Of a stretch of 9,460 nucleotides of DNA, positions 1-6,841 are shown in pieces. Below the pieces are notes generated by a model. The model made no database searches. It was not told where the DNA came from and saw nothing but the letters and a program-made list of their open reading frames with translations. Source of the DNA: Treponema sp. (lineage in GTDB: Bacteria; Spirochaetota; Spirochaetia; Treponematales; Breznakiellaceae); the NCBI GenBank assembly GCA_031268245.1, contig JAIRXN010000029.1:1-9460 (forward strand). The letters run 5' to 3'. The translations under genes and the position numbers were made by a program. Positions within the stretch are counted from its first letter, which is position 1, and every line of letters begins with the position of its first letter.

Positions 1-147
1 AAGGCTACCGATGTTCTGGTGGACGGCCCCTTTGTGCGGGAACTCCGCAACATCGACCTGCGCTTCCGGGGATCCTCCAACCAGCGGCTCATCGATGTAC
101 GCCGGACCCTCGCCGCGGGAAAGATCGTCGTTCTTCCGGAAGAATAG
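1..147 (+). CDS. nrdG: Anaerobic ribonucleotide reductase activating protein (NrdG), C-terminal end only
   Basis: The first 48 codons of the window read in frame 1 to a TAG stop at 145-147; the start lies outside the window. The peptide contains DVLVDGPFV, followed by LRFRGSSNQRLIDV and a closing IVVLPEE. The GPF...L..RGSSNQR..D pattern is the recognisable C-terminal end of NrdG. NrdG is the radical-SAM activase that installs the glycyl radical on the class III (oxygen-sensitive) ribonucleotide reductase NrdD. Its 4Fe-4S CxxxCxxC motif would lie in the missing N-terminal part. The gene converges with phoR, and the 99-bp repeat element sits between them. Presence of NrdG implies anaerobic DNA precursor synthesis. 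The identification rests on the short tail only, but the motif is distinctive. Confidence 0.87.
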   Translation, partial: KATDVLVDGPFVRELRNIDLRFRGSSNQRLIDVRRTLAAGKIVVLPEE

Positions 148-165
148 GTCCGGCAGAACCCATTA

Positions 166-264
166 GGAACTGCGCGGAAATAACATGTCCGAATGGTCAT
201 GTTATTTCCTTATTGTGTAAGCAATGAGAATAAAATGTTGTACATTTCATTCTTGCACAGTTCC
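166..264 (+). repeat. 99-bp palindromic MITE-like element, copy 1
   Basis: This is a 99-bp unit with imperfect 10-bp terminal inverted repeats (GGAACTGCGC at 166-175, GCACAGTTCC at 255-264, 9 of 10 pairing). TTA flanks it on both sides (163-165 and 265-267). Inside are three hairpins: a 12-bp perfect stem (176-187 with 198-209), a 4-bp stem (212-215 with 222-225) and a 10-bp stem with one mismatch (228-237 with 243-252). With the terminal repeats paired, the unit folds as a cloverleaf. A second copy, reverse-complemented, lies at 6883-6981 and differs at 5 of 99 positions by my alignment. It has no coding capacity. It sits between convergent nrdG and phoR, where its hairpins could also help end transcription. 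It is probably a non-autonomous mobile element; that is inference. Confidence 0.85.
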
Positions 265-274
265 TTATGCCTCT

Positions 275-292
275 AAAAAATGCAGTTTTGCA
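275..292 (-). terminator. Weak intrinsic terminator candidate after phoR
   Basis: Directly after the phoR stop, the minus strand reads TGCA-AAAC-TGCA followed by six T residues. The stem is only 4 bp, so it is weak alone. The position and U-tract fit a terminator for the end of the pst-pho operon, and the 99-bp element just beyond could reinforce it. Confidence 0.4.
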
Positions 293-297
293 GAAGC

Positions 298-1977
298 TCA
301 ATTTTCGTAGTATTCGAGGCTGTCTTTTTTCCCGAACACCAGGCTGATCTTCGTTCCCGAAATTCCGTCGCTTTCCACTTCGATCCCGGCCCCGTGAAGT
401 TTGGCGCCATGCTTGACAATGGAAAGTCCCAAACCGGTTCCGCCGGTTTTGCCGTTTCTGCTCTTGTCGAGGCGATAGAAGCGTTCAAAAACCCGTCCCT
501 GTTCGGCAGGGGGAATGCCGATTCCGGTATCGGCAACGGAGAGACGGATTTCGTTTTTGTTCTTTGTAACCGTGATGCGGACTTCTCCGTTCTCCCTGTT
601 GTATTTGACGGCATTGTCCAGAAGATTGAACAAAACTTCCTGCAGCACCTGAGGAATGACCGAAACTGCGATGTTCTCTCCTTCCAGGGCAATACGGATA
701 TTTCTGGCCTGCGCCGCCGGGTGAATGCGTTCCACCGCCCCTGAGGCAAGGGAGAGAAGATCGGTTTCTTCCCGTTCAAGTTCCATACCGCCTTCATCCA
801 GGCGGGAAAGCAGCATGATGTCGTTTATCAGGCCAAGCAGTCTTTGGGCTTCCCTGTAAATTTTTGCCCCGAAGGCAGCAGCCTCTTCCGGTTTGGAAAT
901 TCCGCTGGAAAAAATTTCCGCATATCCTGAAATAACCGTAAGGGGCGTCTTGAGCTCATGGGACACATTGGCGGAAAATTCACGGCGCAATTTTTCCCGG
1001 TCTTCCTGTTCTGTTACATCAAGCAGCAGGAGGACTGCGCCCTGAACATTCCCGCCATCCGTCACGGGGTTTGCCATAAGGCGCAGATGGGAATCTTCAA
1101 CGGAAAGAAGCGTTTCCAGCGGAATTCCGTTCAGGGTTTTTTCCAGGGCAAGCCGGAAAGGCTGGTCCCGCCTCAACTCAAGGATATTGCGGTTTTCCAT
1201 TGCAGAACTGAGACGCAGCAATTTTATGGCGCTATTGTTGCAGGAAAGTATATGTCCTTCCCTGTCCAGCACCAGAAGCCCCTCCCGCATATTATCGGTG
1301 ATGGCCTGAAACTCAATCTGTTTTTTCTTAAGTTCCCTAATCTGCTTTTCAATCTGATCCTTCTGTTCCCTGATCCTGGAAAGCAGGGGACTGAATTCTT
1401 CATACACAATATTGGTTTCCGGTTTTTCCAGATCGAGACTGTTAAGAGGTTTTACTATACGCATGGTAACGGCGGAAGCCGTAAAAAGAGAGCAGACAAA
1501 AACCGCCACTACTATTGCAAGGGTGAGGGGCGCAAGCGTCATCGCCGAACTGAGTATACTGTCCATGCCTACGGCAATTCGCAGAATTTTTCCGTTCGCA
1601 AGTTTAACGGCCCTGTAATAGGAGCGCTTCCCCAGAGTACCGGAAAAATGGATGCTCTCGCCAAGACCCCCCGCGGCGGCCGACTGTACTTCCTCACGGT
1701 CCGAATGGTTTTCCATATTCCGCGCATCCGTTTCATTGTCAAACAAAACCGTACCGTCCGCCGCGATCAGGGTAAGTCTGGGGCCGGGCGTAAGCGTTTC
1801 GAGAAGTTCTTCCCCGGCGGCTTCAATTCCCGCACGGACATATTCCAGTTCAAGCGCCACCTCATGTTTCATCTGCCGGGAGAATCCCCAGTACACCGCA
1901 AAATGAATCAAAACCGCCGTTAGTATTATCGAAAGACCCGACAGGAGTCCTGTCGCGATAAAAATGATGCGATTCAT
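298..1977 (-). CDS. phoR: Phosphate regulon sensor histidine kinase PhoR
   Basis: This 559-residue membrane histidine kinase would sense phosphate status through the Pst-PhoU complex and phosphorylate PhoB. Visible order: transmembrane segment about 5-31; an extracytoplasmic region of roughly 115 residues; a second transmembrane segment about 146-171; a HAMP-like and coiled-coil stretch 173-222; a PAS domain from about 225 (ITDNMREGLLVLD) to 320; then the HisKA H-box FSANVSHELKTPL with the phospho-acceptor His340. The ATPase domain shows the N box NLLDNAVKYN (451-460), G1 box DTGIGIP (483-489), F box VFERFYR (497-503) and G2 box GTGLGLS (513-519). All catalytic boxes are intact. The start ATG overlaps the phoB stop as ATGA. 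It is the last gene of the operon. The long extracytoplasmic loop resembles Gram-positive and spirochaete PhoR more than the short E. coli form. The phosphate role rests on operon context. Confidence 0.93.
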   Translation of the reverse strand: MNRIIFIATGLLSGLSIILTAVLIHFAVYWGFSRQMKHEVALELEYVRAGIEAAGEELLETLTPGPRLTLIAADGTVLFDNETDARNMENHSDREEVQSAAAGGLGESIHFSGTLGKRSYYRAVKLANGKILRIAVGMDSILSSAMTLAPLTLAIVVAVFVCSLFTASAVTMRIVKPLNSLDLEKPETNIVYEEFSPLLSRIREQKDQIEKQIRELKKKQIEFQAITDNMREGLLVLDREGHILSCNNSAIKLLRLSSAMENRNILELRRDQPFRLALEKTLNGIPLETLLSVEDSHLRLMANPVTDGGNVQGAVLLLLDVTEQEDREKLRREFSANVSHELKTPLTVISGYAEIFSSGISKPEEAAAFGAKIYREAQRLLGLINDIMLLSRLDEGGMELEREETDLLSLASGAVERIHPAAQARNIRIALEGENIAVSVIPQVLQEVLFNLLDNAVKYNRENGEVRITVTKNKNEIRLSVADTGIGIPPAEQGRVFERFYRLDKSRNGKTGGTGLGLSIVKHGAKLHGAGIEVESDGISGTKISLVFGKKDSLEYYEN

Positions 1978-2720
1978 TCCCCTTCGCCAATCTTGTAACC
2001 CAGGCCGCGGACTGTTTTGACAAGCGCCCCCGCGGAGCCAAGCTTGCTCCTCAGGGTGAGTATGTGGGTGTCTACGGTTCTGGTTTCTCCGGTAAAGTCA
2101 TAGCCCCATACCTGCTGCAAAAGCTGTTCCCTGGAAAGGACAGCGTCTTCATTCCTCAGGAGATATACCAGAAGATCGAATTCTTTGATGGTGAGCGAAA
2201 TTTCGCCTCTTCCCGAAGTAACAGTGTGACGCGGAATATTGACGCGGAGATCGCCCAGCCTGAATTCCTCCTGATTCCCCGGCTGAGTCCGCCTGAGCAG
2301 GGCATTTACCCTGGCTTTCAGTTCCATCAGGCCGAAGGGTTTGGCAATATAATCATCCGCGCCGCCGTCAAGGCCGGAGACTTTATCGTATTCGCTTCCC
2401 TTTGCGGTGAGCATGATGACAGGAAGCCTCGAAAATTTCGAAGAACGGAGTTTCTTCAAAATGGAAAGTCCATCCTCGCCGGGAAGCATGATGTCAAGGA
2501 GAACCAGGTCAGGCTTTTTTTCTTCCATGGCCTGCCAGAAACTTTTTCCTTCGGCAAAGCCCTTTGCCTCAAGACCTGAATTGTCCAGAGTATAGAGAAC
2601 CAGTTCGCGGATGGAATCTTCATCTTCAACAAGATAGATCAAAGGGGGAAGCTTCGCCGCTCTGCGATCCGTTTGAGAATGCATAACGCCGCTCTCCCGG
2701 TGATGACTGTCGCTCTTCAA
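1974..2720 (-). CDS. phoB: Phosphate regulon response regulator PhoB (OmpR/PhoB family)
   Basis: This is a two-domain response regulator (248 residues from the TTG start). The receiver domain has the acidic pocket EDED (32-35), phospho-acceptor Asp76 in LVLLDIMLPGEDG, the switch Thr in MLTAKG (Thr105) and the conserved Lys127 in DDYIAKPF. The C-terminal winged-helix domain has SLTIKEFDLLVYLL, LSREQLLQQVWGYD and the recognition region RTVDTHILTLRSKLG, ending VKTVRGLGYKI. I chose TTG at 2718-2720 because it overlaps the phoU stop as TTGA and has a perfect AAAGGAGG at 2729-2736 with 8-nt spacing. An ATG at 2682-2684 would give a shorter protein starting MHSQTD and is the alternative. The receiver domain begins only at about residue 27 from the TTG, so both starts are structurally possible. 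PhoB would bind the 11-bp direct repeats upstream of pstS. Confidence 0.92.
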   Translation of the reverse strand: MKSDSHHRESGVMHSQTDRRAAKLPPLIYLVEDEDSIRELVLYTLDNSGLEAKGFAEGKSFWQAMEEKKPDLVLLDIMLPGEDGLSILKKLRSSKFSRLPVIMLTAKGSEYDKVSGLDGGADDYIAKPFGLMELKARVNALLRRTQPGNQEEFRLGDLRVNIPRHTVTSGRGEISLTIKEFDLLVYLLRNEDAVLSREQLLQQVWGYDFTGETRTVDTHILTLRSKLGSAGALVKTVRGLGYKIGEGE

Positions 2721-3412
2721 GCTGGCTGCCTCCTTTCGCCGGCGATCGAATAGACCACCCATTCGGCAATATTCACCGCATGATCGCCGATGCGTTCCAG
2801 ATACTTTGATATCATGAGAAGATCCAGGCACGCGCCGCCGCTCCCGCTGTTTTCCGAAATAATTTCAATCAACTCCTGCTTTATTTTTTTGAACAATTCA
2901 TCGACCTGATCGTCACTTTTGATCACATCCCCGGCTTTCTGCAGATCCCCTGCCACAAAGGAATCTATACTGGCGGTCAGCATCGCCGCAGTTGCCTTTG
3001 CCATGTCGCCGATATGAATACCGCTTTTCAGTATTTCTCCGGGCCGGAGGGTTTCCGGAAAAATACCGCTGCCGGAACTTCTGTTTCTGTAAAAAAAATT
3101 TGCCAGTTCCGCAATGTCCGCAGCCTGATCTCCTATACGTTCCATGTCGCCGGCCATCCGCTGCGCCGCGGTTATCTGCCTGAGATCCCCCGCAACAGGC
3201 TGTTCCCGGAGGAGAAGCCGCACACAGATCGATTCGATCTCCCGTTCCTTGAGGTCTATTTCTTTCTCCAGTTTAATTGCCTTCTCCCTGAGAGCCGCGT
3301 CTTCATCCAGAAAACCGCCCGCGGCGCTGGCAATGGCATCTTCGCAGATAGCGCCCATACGGATAAGTTCTGTATGAAGGGACTCAAGCTGCTTCTGGTA
3401 ACTCTCTCTCAT
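2717..3412 (-). CDS. phoU: Phosphate transport system regulator PhoU
   Basis: This 231-residue, all-helical cytoplasmic protein couples Pst transporter activity to PhoR signalling and restrains phosphate uptake. It begins MRESYQKQLESLHTELIRMG, typical of PhoU. It contains the two repeated metal-binding-type motifs of the family: MERIGDQAADIAE (90-102) and LERIGDHAVNIAEWVVY (205-221). These mark the two symmetric three-helix bundles. Length is normal for the family. The ATG at 3410-3412 shares one base with the pstB TGA stop (TGATG). The frame stays open upstream into pstB, but the extra 32 residues do not resemble PhoU, so the internal ATG is the right start. The gene end overlaps the phoB TTG start by 4 nt. 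Confidence 0.95.
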   Translation of the reverse strand: MRESYQKQLESLHTELIRMGAICEDAIASAAGGFLDEDAALREKAIKLEKEIDLKEREIESICVRLLLREQPVAGDLRQITAAQRMAGDMERIGDQAADIAELANFFYRNRSSGSGIFPETLRPGEILKSGIHIGDMAKATAAMLTASIDSFVAGDLQKAGDVIKSDDQVDELFKKIKQELIEIISENSGSGGACLDLLMISKYLERIGDHAVNIAEWVVYSIAGERRQPA

Positions 3413-4161
3413 CAGCCAAATCTCCCGGTAATGTAATCTTCCGTACGTTTGTCCTTCGGCATGGAAAAAAGCTCCTCGGTGGCGCCGTACTCGATCAGTT
3501 CTCCGCACAGGAAGAAAGCGGTATCGCCTGAGATGCGAGCTGCCTGCTGCATATTATGCGTCACCATAACGACAGTGTATTGTCTTTGCAGTTCAAAAAC
3601 CAGATCTTCAATCCTGGAAGTTGAAACAGGATCAAGGGACGAAGTAGGTTCGTCCATGAGCAGAACTTCCGGTTCCACGGCCAGGGCGCGGGCTATGCAG
3701 AGCCGCTGCTGCTGACCCCCGGAAAGAGAAAGGGCGCTCTTCTTTAAGCGGTCTTTGATCTCGTCCCAGAGCACGACTTCCCGCAGGGATTTTTCCACGA
3801 TCAAATCCAGCCTGGGCCTGGAGCGTACTCCGTGCGTCCGCGGGCCAAAGGCGACATTATCATAAACACTCATGGGAAACGGATTCGGTTTCTGAAACAC
3901 CATGCCTACCCGCTTGCGGAGCATACCGGAATCGGGAGTGCCGTATATGTTTTCTCCGTCAAGAAGGACAGTTCCGCTGATGCGGCATCCTTCCACAAGA
4001 TCGTTCATACGGTTGAGCGTCTTGATGAAGCTTGATTTTCCACAGCCTGAAGGACCGATAAGCGCGGTAATTTCATGTTCCCTGATTCCCATAGTGATTT
4101 TTTTCAGCGCCGGGGAGCCGCCGTAATAAAGAGTCAAATCCCTGACGCTGATCTTATCCAT
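3412..4161 (-). CDS. pstB: Phosphate ABC transporter ATP-binding protein PstB
   Basis: This 249-residue ATPase powers phosphate import through PstCA. Visible nucleotide-binding elements: Walker A GPSGCGKS (36-43), Q-loop Gln90 in MVFQKPNPFPMSVYDNV (the KPNPFPMS context is characteristic of PstB), signature LSGGQQQR (146-153), Walker B LLMDEP (167-172), D-loop SSLD (174-177) and switch His202 in VTHNMQQAARI. All catalytic residues are present and the length matches the family. The ATG lies inside the end of pstA (8-nt overlap, ATGGATAA) with GGAG just upstream. The TGA stop overlaps the phoU ATG by one base. It acts on the cytoplasmic side of the membrane as a dimer. Confidence 0.97.
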   Translation of the reverse strand: MDKISVRDLTLYYGGSPALKKITMGIREHEITALIGPSGCGKSSFIKTLNRMNDLVEGCRISGTVLLDGENIYGTPDSGMLRKRVGMVFQKPNPFPMSVYDNVAFGPRTHGVRSRPRLDLIVEKSLREVVLWDEIKDRLKKSALSLSGGQQQRLCIARALAVEPEVLLMDEPTSSLDPVSTSRIEDLVFELQRQYTVVMVTHNMQQAARISGDTAFFLCGELIEYGATEELFSMPKDKRTEDYITGRFG

Positions 4162-5002
4162 GCCCTGCTCCCATGTTTCCCGAAAGTTTTTTCATCAGAA
4201 AGAACGAGACGGCATTGATCAGGGCGGCAAGAACAAAAAGTACTACCGCGGAGGCATAGGCCTGTTTGATATAGAATCCTTCACTTGACAGGCTGTACAT
4301 GTGTACGGCAAGTGTACGCCCCGAGGAAAACAGACTTTTGGGAATTCCTGCCACCGTACCGGCGGTAAAAACAAGCGCGGCAGTTTCACCAAAGATCCTT
4401 CCCGATGCAAGAATGATTCCGGCAAAAATACCGGGAACCGCCGAGGGCAGAACCACGGCCGTCACAGTCCGCAGGCGTCCGGCCCCGAGACTGAAGCTTC
4501 CTTCCCTGTACGTACCGGGAACCGAAATGATGGCTTCCTCCGCAGTCCGCATGATGATGGGGAGGATCATAATCGCCATGGTAAAACTTCCCGCCATGAT
4601 CGAGTAGCCCCAGCGCAGATACACGACAAAGAATAGCATACCGAACAGGCCGTAAATAATGGAAGGGATGCCCGCCAGAGTTTCCGCCGCAAGCCGCACC
4701 GCCTTGACCATAATATTTGCGGAGCGGGAGTATTCCGTCAGATATATGGCGGCAGAGACACCGAGAGGGACTGCAAGCAGAAGGGAAAGGAAGGCCATTA
4801 TCAGCGTATTGATCAATGCGGGAAGAAGGGAAGCGTTTTCGCTTGTGTAAACTATAGAAAAGAGTTCGGGGCGCAGATTCGGCATACCCATTATAAAGAT
4901 ATAAGATGAAATAAACAGAACGATAAAAATACTTATTCCCGCCGCAGCGTATACCAGCAGACGGAGCAGCGGCGGCAGGAAGCGTTTCCGTTCCGTATTC
5001 AT
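4154..5002 (-). CDS. pstA: Phosphate ABC transporter permease PstA
   Basis: This 282-residue integral membrane permease forms the phosphate channel with PstC. The first transmembrane helix is about 16-39, followed by an external loop and further helices at roughly 60-87, 110-130, 139-152, 187-200 and 250-270. The family sequence AAETLAGIPSIIYGLFGM (105-122) is clear. The cytoplasmic EAA loop that docks on PstB reads REGSFSLGAGRLRTV....LPSAVPGIFAGI (about 166-196), followed by SGRIFGETAAL. The start ATG overlaps the pstC stop (ATGA), with GGAAGGAC a few bases upstream. The length is usual for PstA. PstA and PstC are close relatives; this one is assigned as PstA by its position before pstB and by its ASGRIFGETAALVFTAG segment. 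Confidence 0.95.
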   Translation of the reverse strand: MNTERKRFLPPLLRLLVYAAAGISIFIVLFISSYIFIMGMPNLRPELFSIVYTSENASLLPALINTLIMAFLSLLLAVPLGVSAAIYLTEYSRSANIMVKAVRLAAETLAGIPSIIYGLFGMLFFVVYLRWGYSIMAGSFTMAIMILPIIMRTAEEAIISVPGTYREGSFSLGAGRLRTVTAVVLPSAVPGIFAGIILASGRIFGETAALVFTAGTVAGIPKSLFSSGRTLAVHMYSLSSEGFYIKQAYASAVVLFVLAALINAVSFFLMKKLSGNMGAGHG

Positions 5003-5841
5003 CTTGTCCTTCCCTTTACCAGAGAAAAGAGCATATTGATTATCAGAATAAAAACAAAGAGTACCACCGCGGTAGCTATCAATGCTTCACGGTGAATTTC
5101 CGCCGCGTAACCCATCTCCAGTACAATATTGGCGGTCATTGTCCGCACTCCGTGAAAAATGCTGTCCGGAAGGAGGGCCTGGTTTCCCGCCACCATGATC
5201 ACCGCCATGGTTTCGCCGATTGACCTTCCGGTTCCAAGAATCACCGCTGCCGTAATTCCGGATCTGGCCGCGGGAAGGACCGCAAAAAAGACAGCCTCCT
5301 CGTGAGTCGCTCCAAGGGCCAGCGCTCCTTCGTAACAGCTCCCGGGCACCGAGCGTATGGCGGCCTCGGATACGCCGGCAATTGTGGGGAGGATCATTAT
5401 GCCCAAAATGATCGATGCGGCAAGCATACTTTTTCCGCTGCCGCCGCCGGCAAGACGCAGGGCCGGAACAAGAACGACAAGGCCGAAAAATCCGTAGACT
5501 ACCGATGGTATTCCCGCAAGCAATGCAAGCGCCGGATTCAATAGTGCATGAAGACGTTTCGGGCAGAAACAGGCCAGAAATACGGCTGTGAGAATTCCGG
5601 CGGGAACGCCTGTAATAATTGCCCCTGCAGTAACATAGAGACTCCCGAGGATCATGGGAGCTATTCCGAAAAGCCCGCTGCCGGGTTTCCAGATCTTTCC
5701 GGCAAAAAAATTTACAGGTCCAATCTTGCCGATTACGGGAAGTCCGCCGGCAAAGAGGAAGAGGCATATCAGGATCACACAGAGGATGGAGATGCATGCG
5801 GCAAGCAGGAACACTATGCCTACGATCCGCTCTCTGTTCAT
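4999..5841 (-). CDS. pstC: Phosphate ABC transporter permease PstC
   Basis: This 280-residue integral membrane permease is the partner of PstA. Helices are visible at about 7-32, 59-90, 103-128, 138-156, 190-203 and 250-272. The family block LAGIPSVVYGFFGLVVLVP (108-126) is present. The EAA coupling loop runs from YEGALALGATHEEAV to LPAARSGITAAVILG (170-204), followed by TGRSIGETMAVIMVAGN, which is typical of PstC. The ATG overlaps the pstS TGA stop (ATGA) and GGAAGG lies upstream. The end overlaps pstA by 4 nt. Both permeases look intact, so an odd PstS sits in an otherwise ordinary transporter. The face that meets PstS should be examined in light of the PstS permutation. Confidence 0.95.
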   Translation of the reverse strand: MNRERIVGIVFLLAACISILCVILICLFLFAGGLPVIGKIGPVNFFAGKIWKPGSGLFGIAPMILGSLYVTAGAIITGVPAGILTAVFLACFCPKRLHALLNPALALLAGIPSVVYGFFGLVVLVPALRLAGGGSGKSMLAASIILGIMILPTIAGVSEAAIRSVPGSCYEGALALGATHEEAVFFAVLPAARSGITAAVILGTGRSIGETMAVIMVAGNQALLPDSIFHGVRTMTANIVLEMGYAAEIHREALIATAVVLFVFILIINMLFSLVKGRTR

Positions 5842-6665
5842 TTCAGTTCCTTCCAGTCCCCGGCCTTGCCTGAGAATATGTCGCCGACCTGCCGGCGTGA
5901 AAGATTTTCAAGAGAATTCTCACGATTTACAATCACCGCGATGCCGTCCACGGCGATCGCGATACTGCTGATACCTTTTTCACTCTCAGAAGATTTTAAT
6001 TCCCTGGACGCCATGCCTATATCGCAGATGCCGTTGATTACCGCATTCATTCCCGTGGAAGAATCGCTCTGCTGTATTTCGATATCTATATCCGGATTTT
6101 TTTTGATGTAAGCTTCCCGCAGTTTTTCCATCAGCGGACTGACCGACGAAGAACCGGCCAGCCTCACGGTGGACGGCGCAAGCCGGATCTTCGGAACTTC
6201 CCTGCTTGCCACGGGCAGATACCCGTTCCCGGCAACCACTTCCTGTCCTTCGGCGCTCAATATAAAATTGATAAAGTCCTCCGCCGCAGGGCTCGGCTGA
6301 TCTTTAATTGCAATCAGAAAAGGCCGTGATATTTTGTAATCGCCTCTCGTGATGGCTGCGGCGCTTGCCTCGAATCCTTCAATCTTCAGGGCTTTAACCG
6401 TATTGTTCAACGAACCCAGGGATACATAGCCCGCGGCGTTTTTGTTTCCCGCAACGGAAGCCAGCATAACCGCCGTGTTGTTTGTAATCTCTGCCCGGGC
6501 GGTGGTATTATCGTTTTTATTTTCATCAAGCACTTCGAAAAGTTCAACAAAGGCGCTCCGGGTACCGGAACCTTCTTCGCGGGAAATAACCGTGATGGAT
6601 GTGTTTTCTTTTCCTGTACATCCGGACAGACCCGCACACAGAACTGCCGCCGAAACAAGTTTCAC
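5838..6665 (-). CDS. pstS: Phosphate-binding lipoprotein PstS with circularly permuted domain order
   Basis: This is the periplasmic or surface lipoprotein that captures phosphate for PstCA. From the GTG at 6665 it is 275 residues, with a short hydrophobic signal and lipobox LSGC (Cys16). The order of family blocks is swapped. Residues 24-152 carry what is normally the C-terminal part: TVISREEGSGTRSAF (25-39), NAAGYVSLG (76-84), the VKALKIEGFEA stretch (90-100), YKISRPFL (110-117), FINFILSAEGQ (131-141) and GYLPV (148-152). Residues 167-275 carry what is normally the N-terminal part: RLAGSSSVSPLMEKL (168-182), QQSDSSTGMNAVI (198-210), CDIGMASREL (214-223), VDGIAVIVN (239-247) and DIFSGKAGDWKEL (262-274). 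The likely phosphate ligands (SGTR, GSSS, SDSST, CDIG Asp) are all present. Total length fits one full PstS. The true start is probably the ACG at 6675-6677, 6 nt after AAGGAG, giving MKKIVKLVSAAVLCAGLSGC. A frame stop just before the ACG rules out anything longer. Confidence 0.93.
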   Translation of the reverse strand: MKLVSAAVLCAGLSGCTGKENTSITVISREEGSGTRSAFVELFEVLDENKNDNTTARAEITNNTAVMLASVAGNKNAAGYVSLGSLNNTVKALKIEGFEASAAAITRGDYKISRPFLIAIKDQPSPAAEDFINFILSAEGQEVVAGNGYLPVASREVPKIRLAPSTVRLAGSSSVSPLMEKLREAYIKKNPDIDIEIQQSDSSTGMNAVINGICDIGMASRELKSSESEKGISSIAIAVDGIAVIVNRENSLENLSRRQVGDIFSGKAGDWKELK

Positions 6666-6674
6666 AATCTTTTT

Positions 6675-6689
6675 CGTCTATTTCTCCTT
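6675..6689 (-). promoter_or_regulatory. Ribosome binding site and ACG start codon of pstS
   Basis: On the minus strand AAGGAG (6684-6689) is followed by AAATAG and then ACG (6675-6677) in the pstS frame. TAG immediately precedes the ACG in frame. The ACG is at ideal spacing (6 nt), while the GTG at 6665 is 18 nt away, too far for this site. With ACG read as Met, the protein starts with the usual lipoprotein pattern MKKIVK. A T-to-C change from ATG would explain it. Confidence 0.65.
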
Positions 6690-6724
6690 GGCCGGTATAT
6701 GGCAAACATAGACCATTACAGAGC

Positions 6725-6756
6725 TTCTTGCAAAACCCGGGTAAGTTTTGAAAGAA
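6725..6756 (-). promoter_or_regulatory. Hairpin in the pstS leader RNA
   Basis: Two 12-nt arms (6725-6736 and 6745-6756) pair at 11 of 12 positions around an 8-nt loop. The hairpin lies between the predicted -10 (6766-6771) and the pstS ribosome binding site, so it would be in the 5' leader. No U-tract follows it, so it is not a plain terminator. It could stabilise the mRNA or tune translation. Its function is unknown. Confidence 0.5.
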
Positions 6757-6765
6757 CCTCCATTA

Positions 6766-6820
6766 AGAATAAACATTCAATGTCAAAAGAGGAAAAAGAA
6801 AATGTCAAACTTGTGTCAAA
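6766..6820 (-). promoter_or_regulatory. pst operon promoter with Pho boxes in 11-bp register
   Basis: On the minus strand the heptamer TTTGACA occurs three times, at 6820-6814, 6809-6803 and 6787-6781. The starts are 11 and 22 nt apart, so units 1, 2 and 4 of an 11-bp array match and the third is degenerate. PhoB/PhoP-type regulators bind direct repeats with this 11-bp period (family knowledge). Nine nt after the last heptamer comes TATTCT (6771-6766), a good -10 hexamer, as in Pho promoters where the box replaces the -35. The arrangement points to PhoB activating pstS and, through the operon, its own gene. Confidence 0.8.
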
Positions 6821-6841
6821 TTTGGAAACCGGTTTTTTGTG

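Noticed and set aside
273..1923. Several long open frames on both strands overlapping phoR, including a 321-codon plus-strand frame at 958-1923
   Set aside because: They are shadows of phoR, whose frame has all histidine-kinase motifs; the overlapping translations show no family pattern.
2720..2831. Upstream extension of phoB to an earlier start at 2831
   Set aside because: It would run inside phoU, and the extra residues do not resemble a receiver domain.
3413..3508. Upstream extension of phoU by 32 codons
   Set aside because: It overlaps pstB, and PhoU proteins begin at the MRESYQKQLE-type start at 3412.
5838..6665. PstS as two broken half-genes or a frameshifted pseudogene
   Set aside because: The frame is continuous, family blocks are complete and not duplicated, and ligand residues are kept; reordering explains it better than decay.
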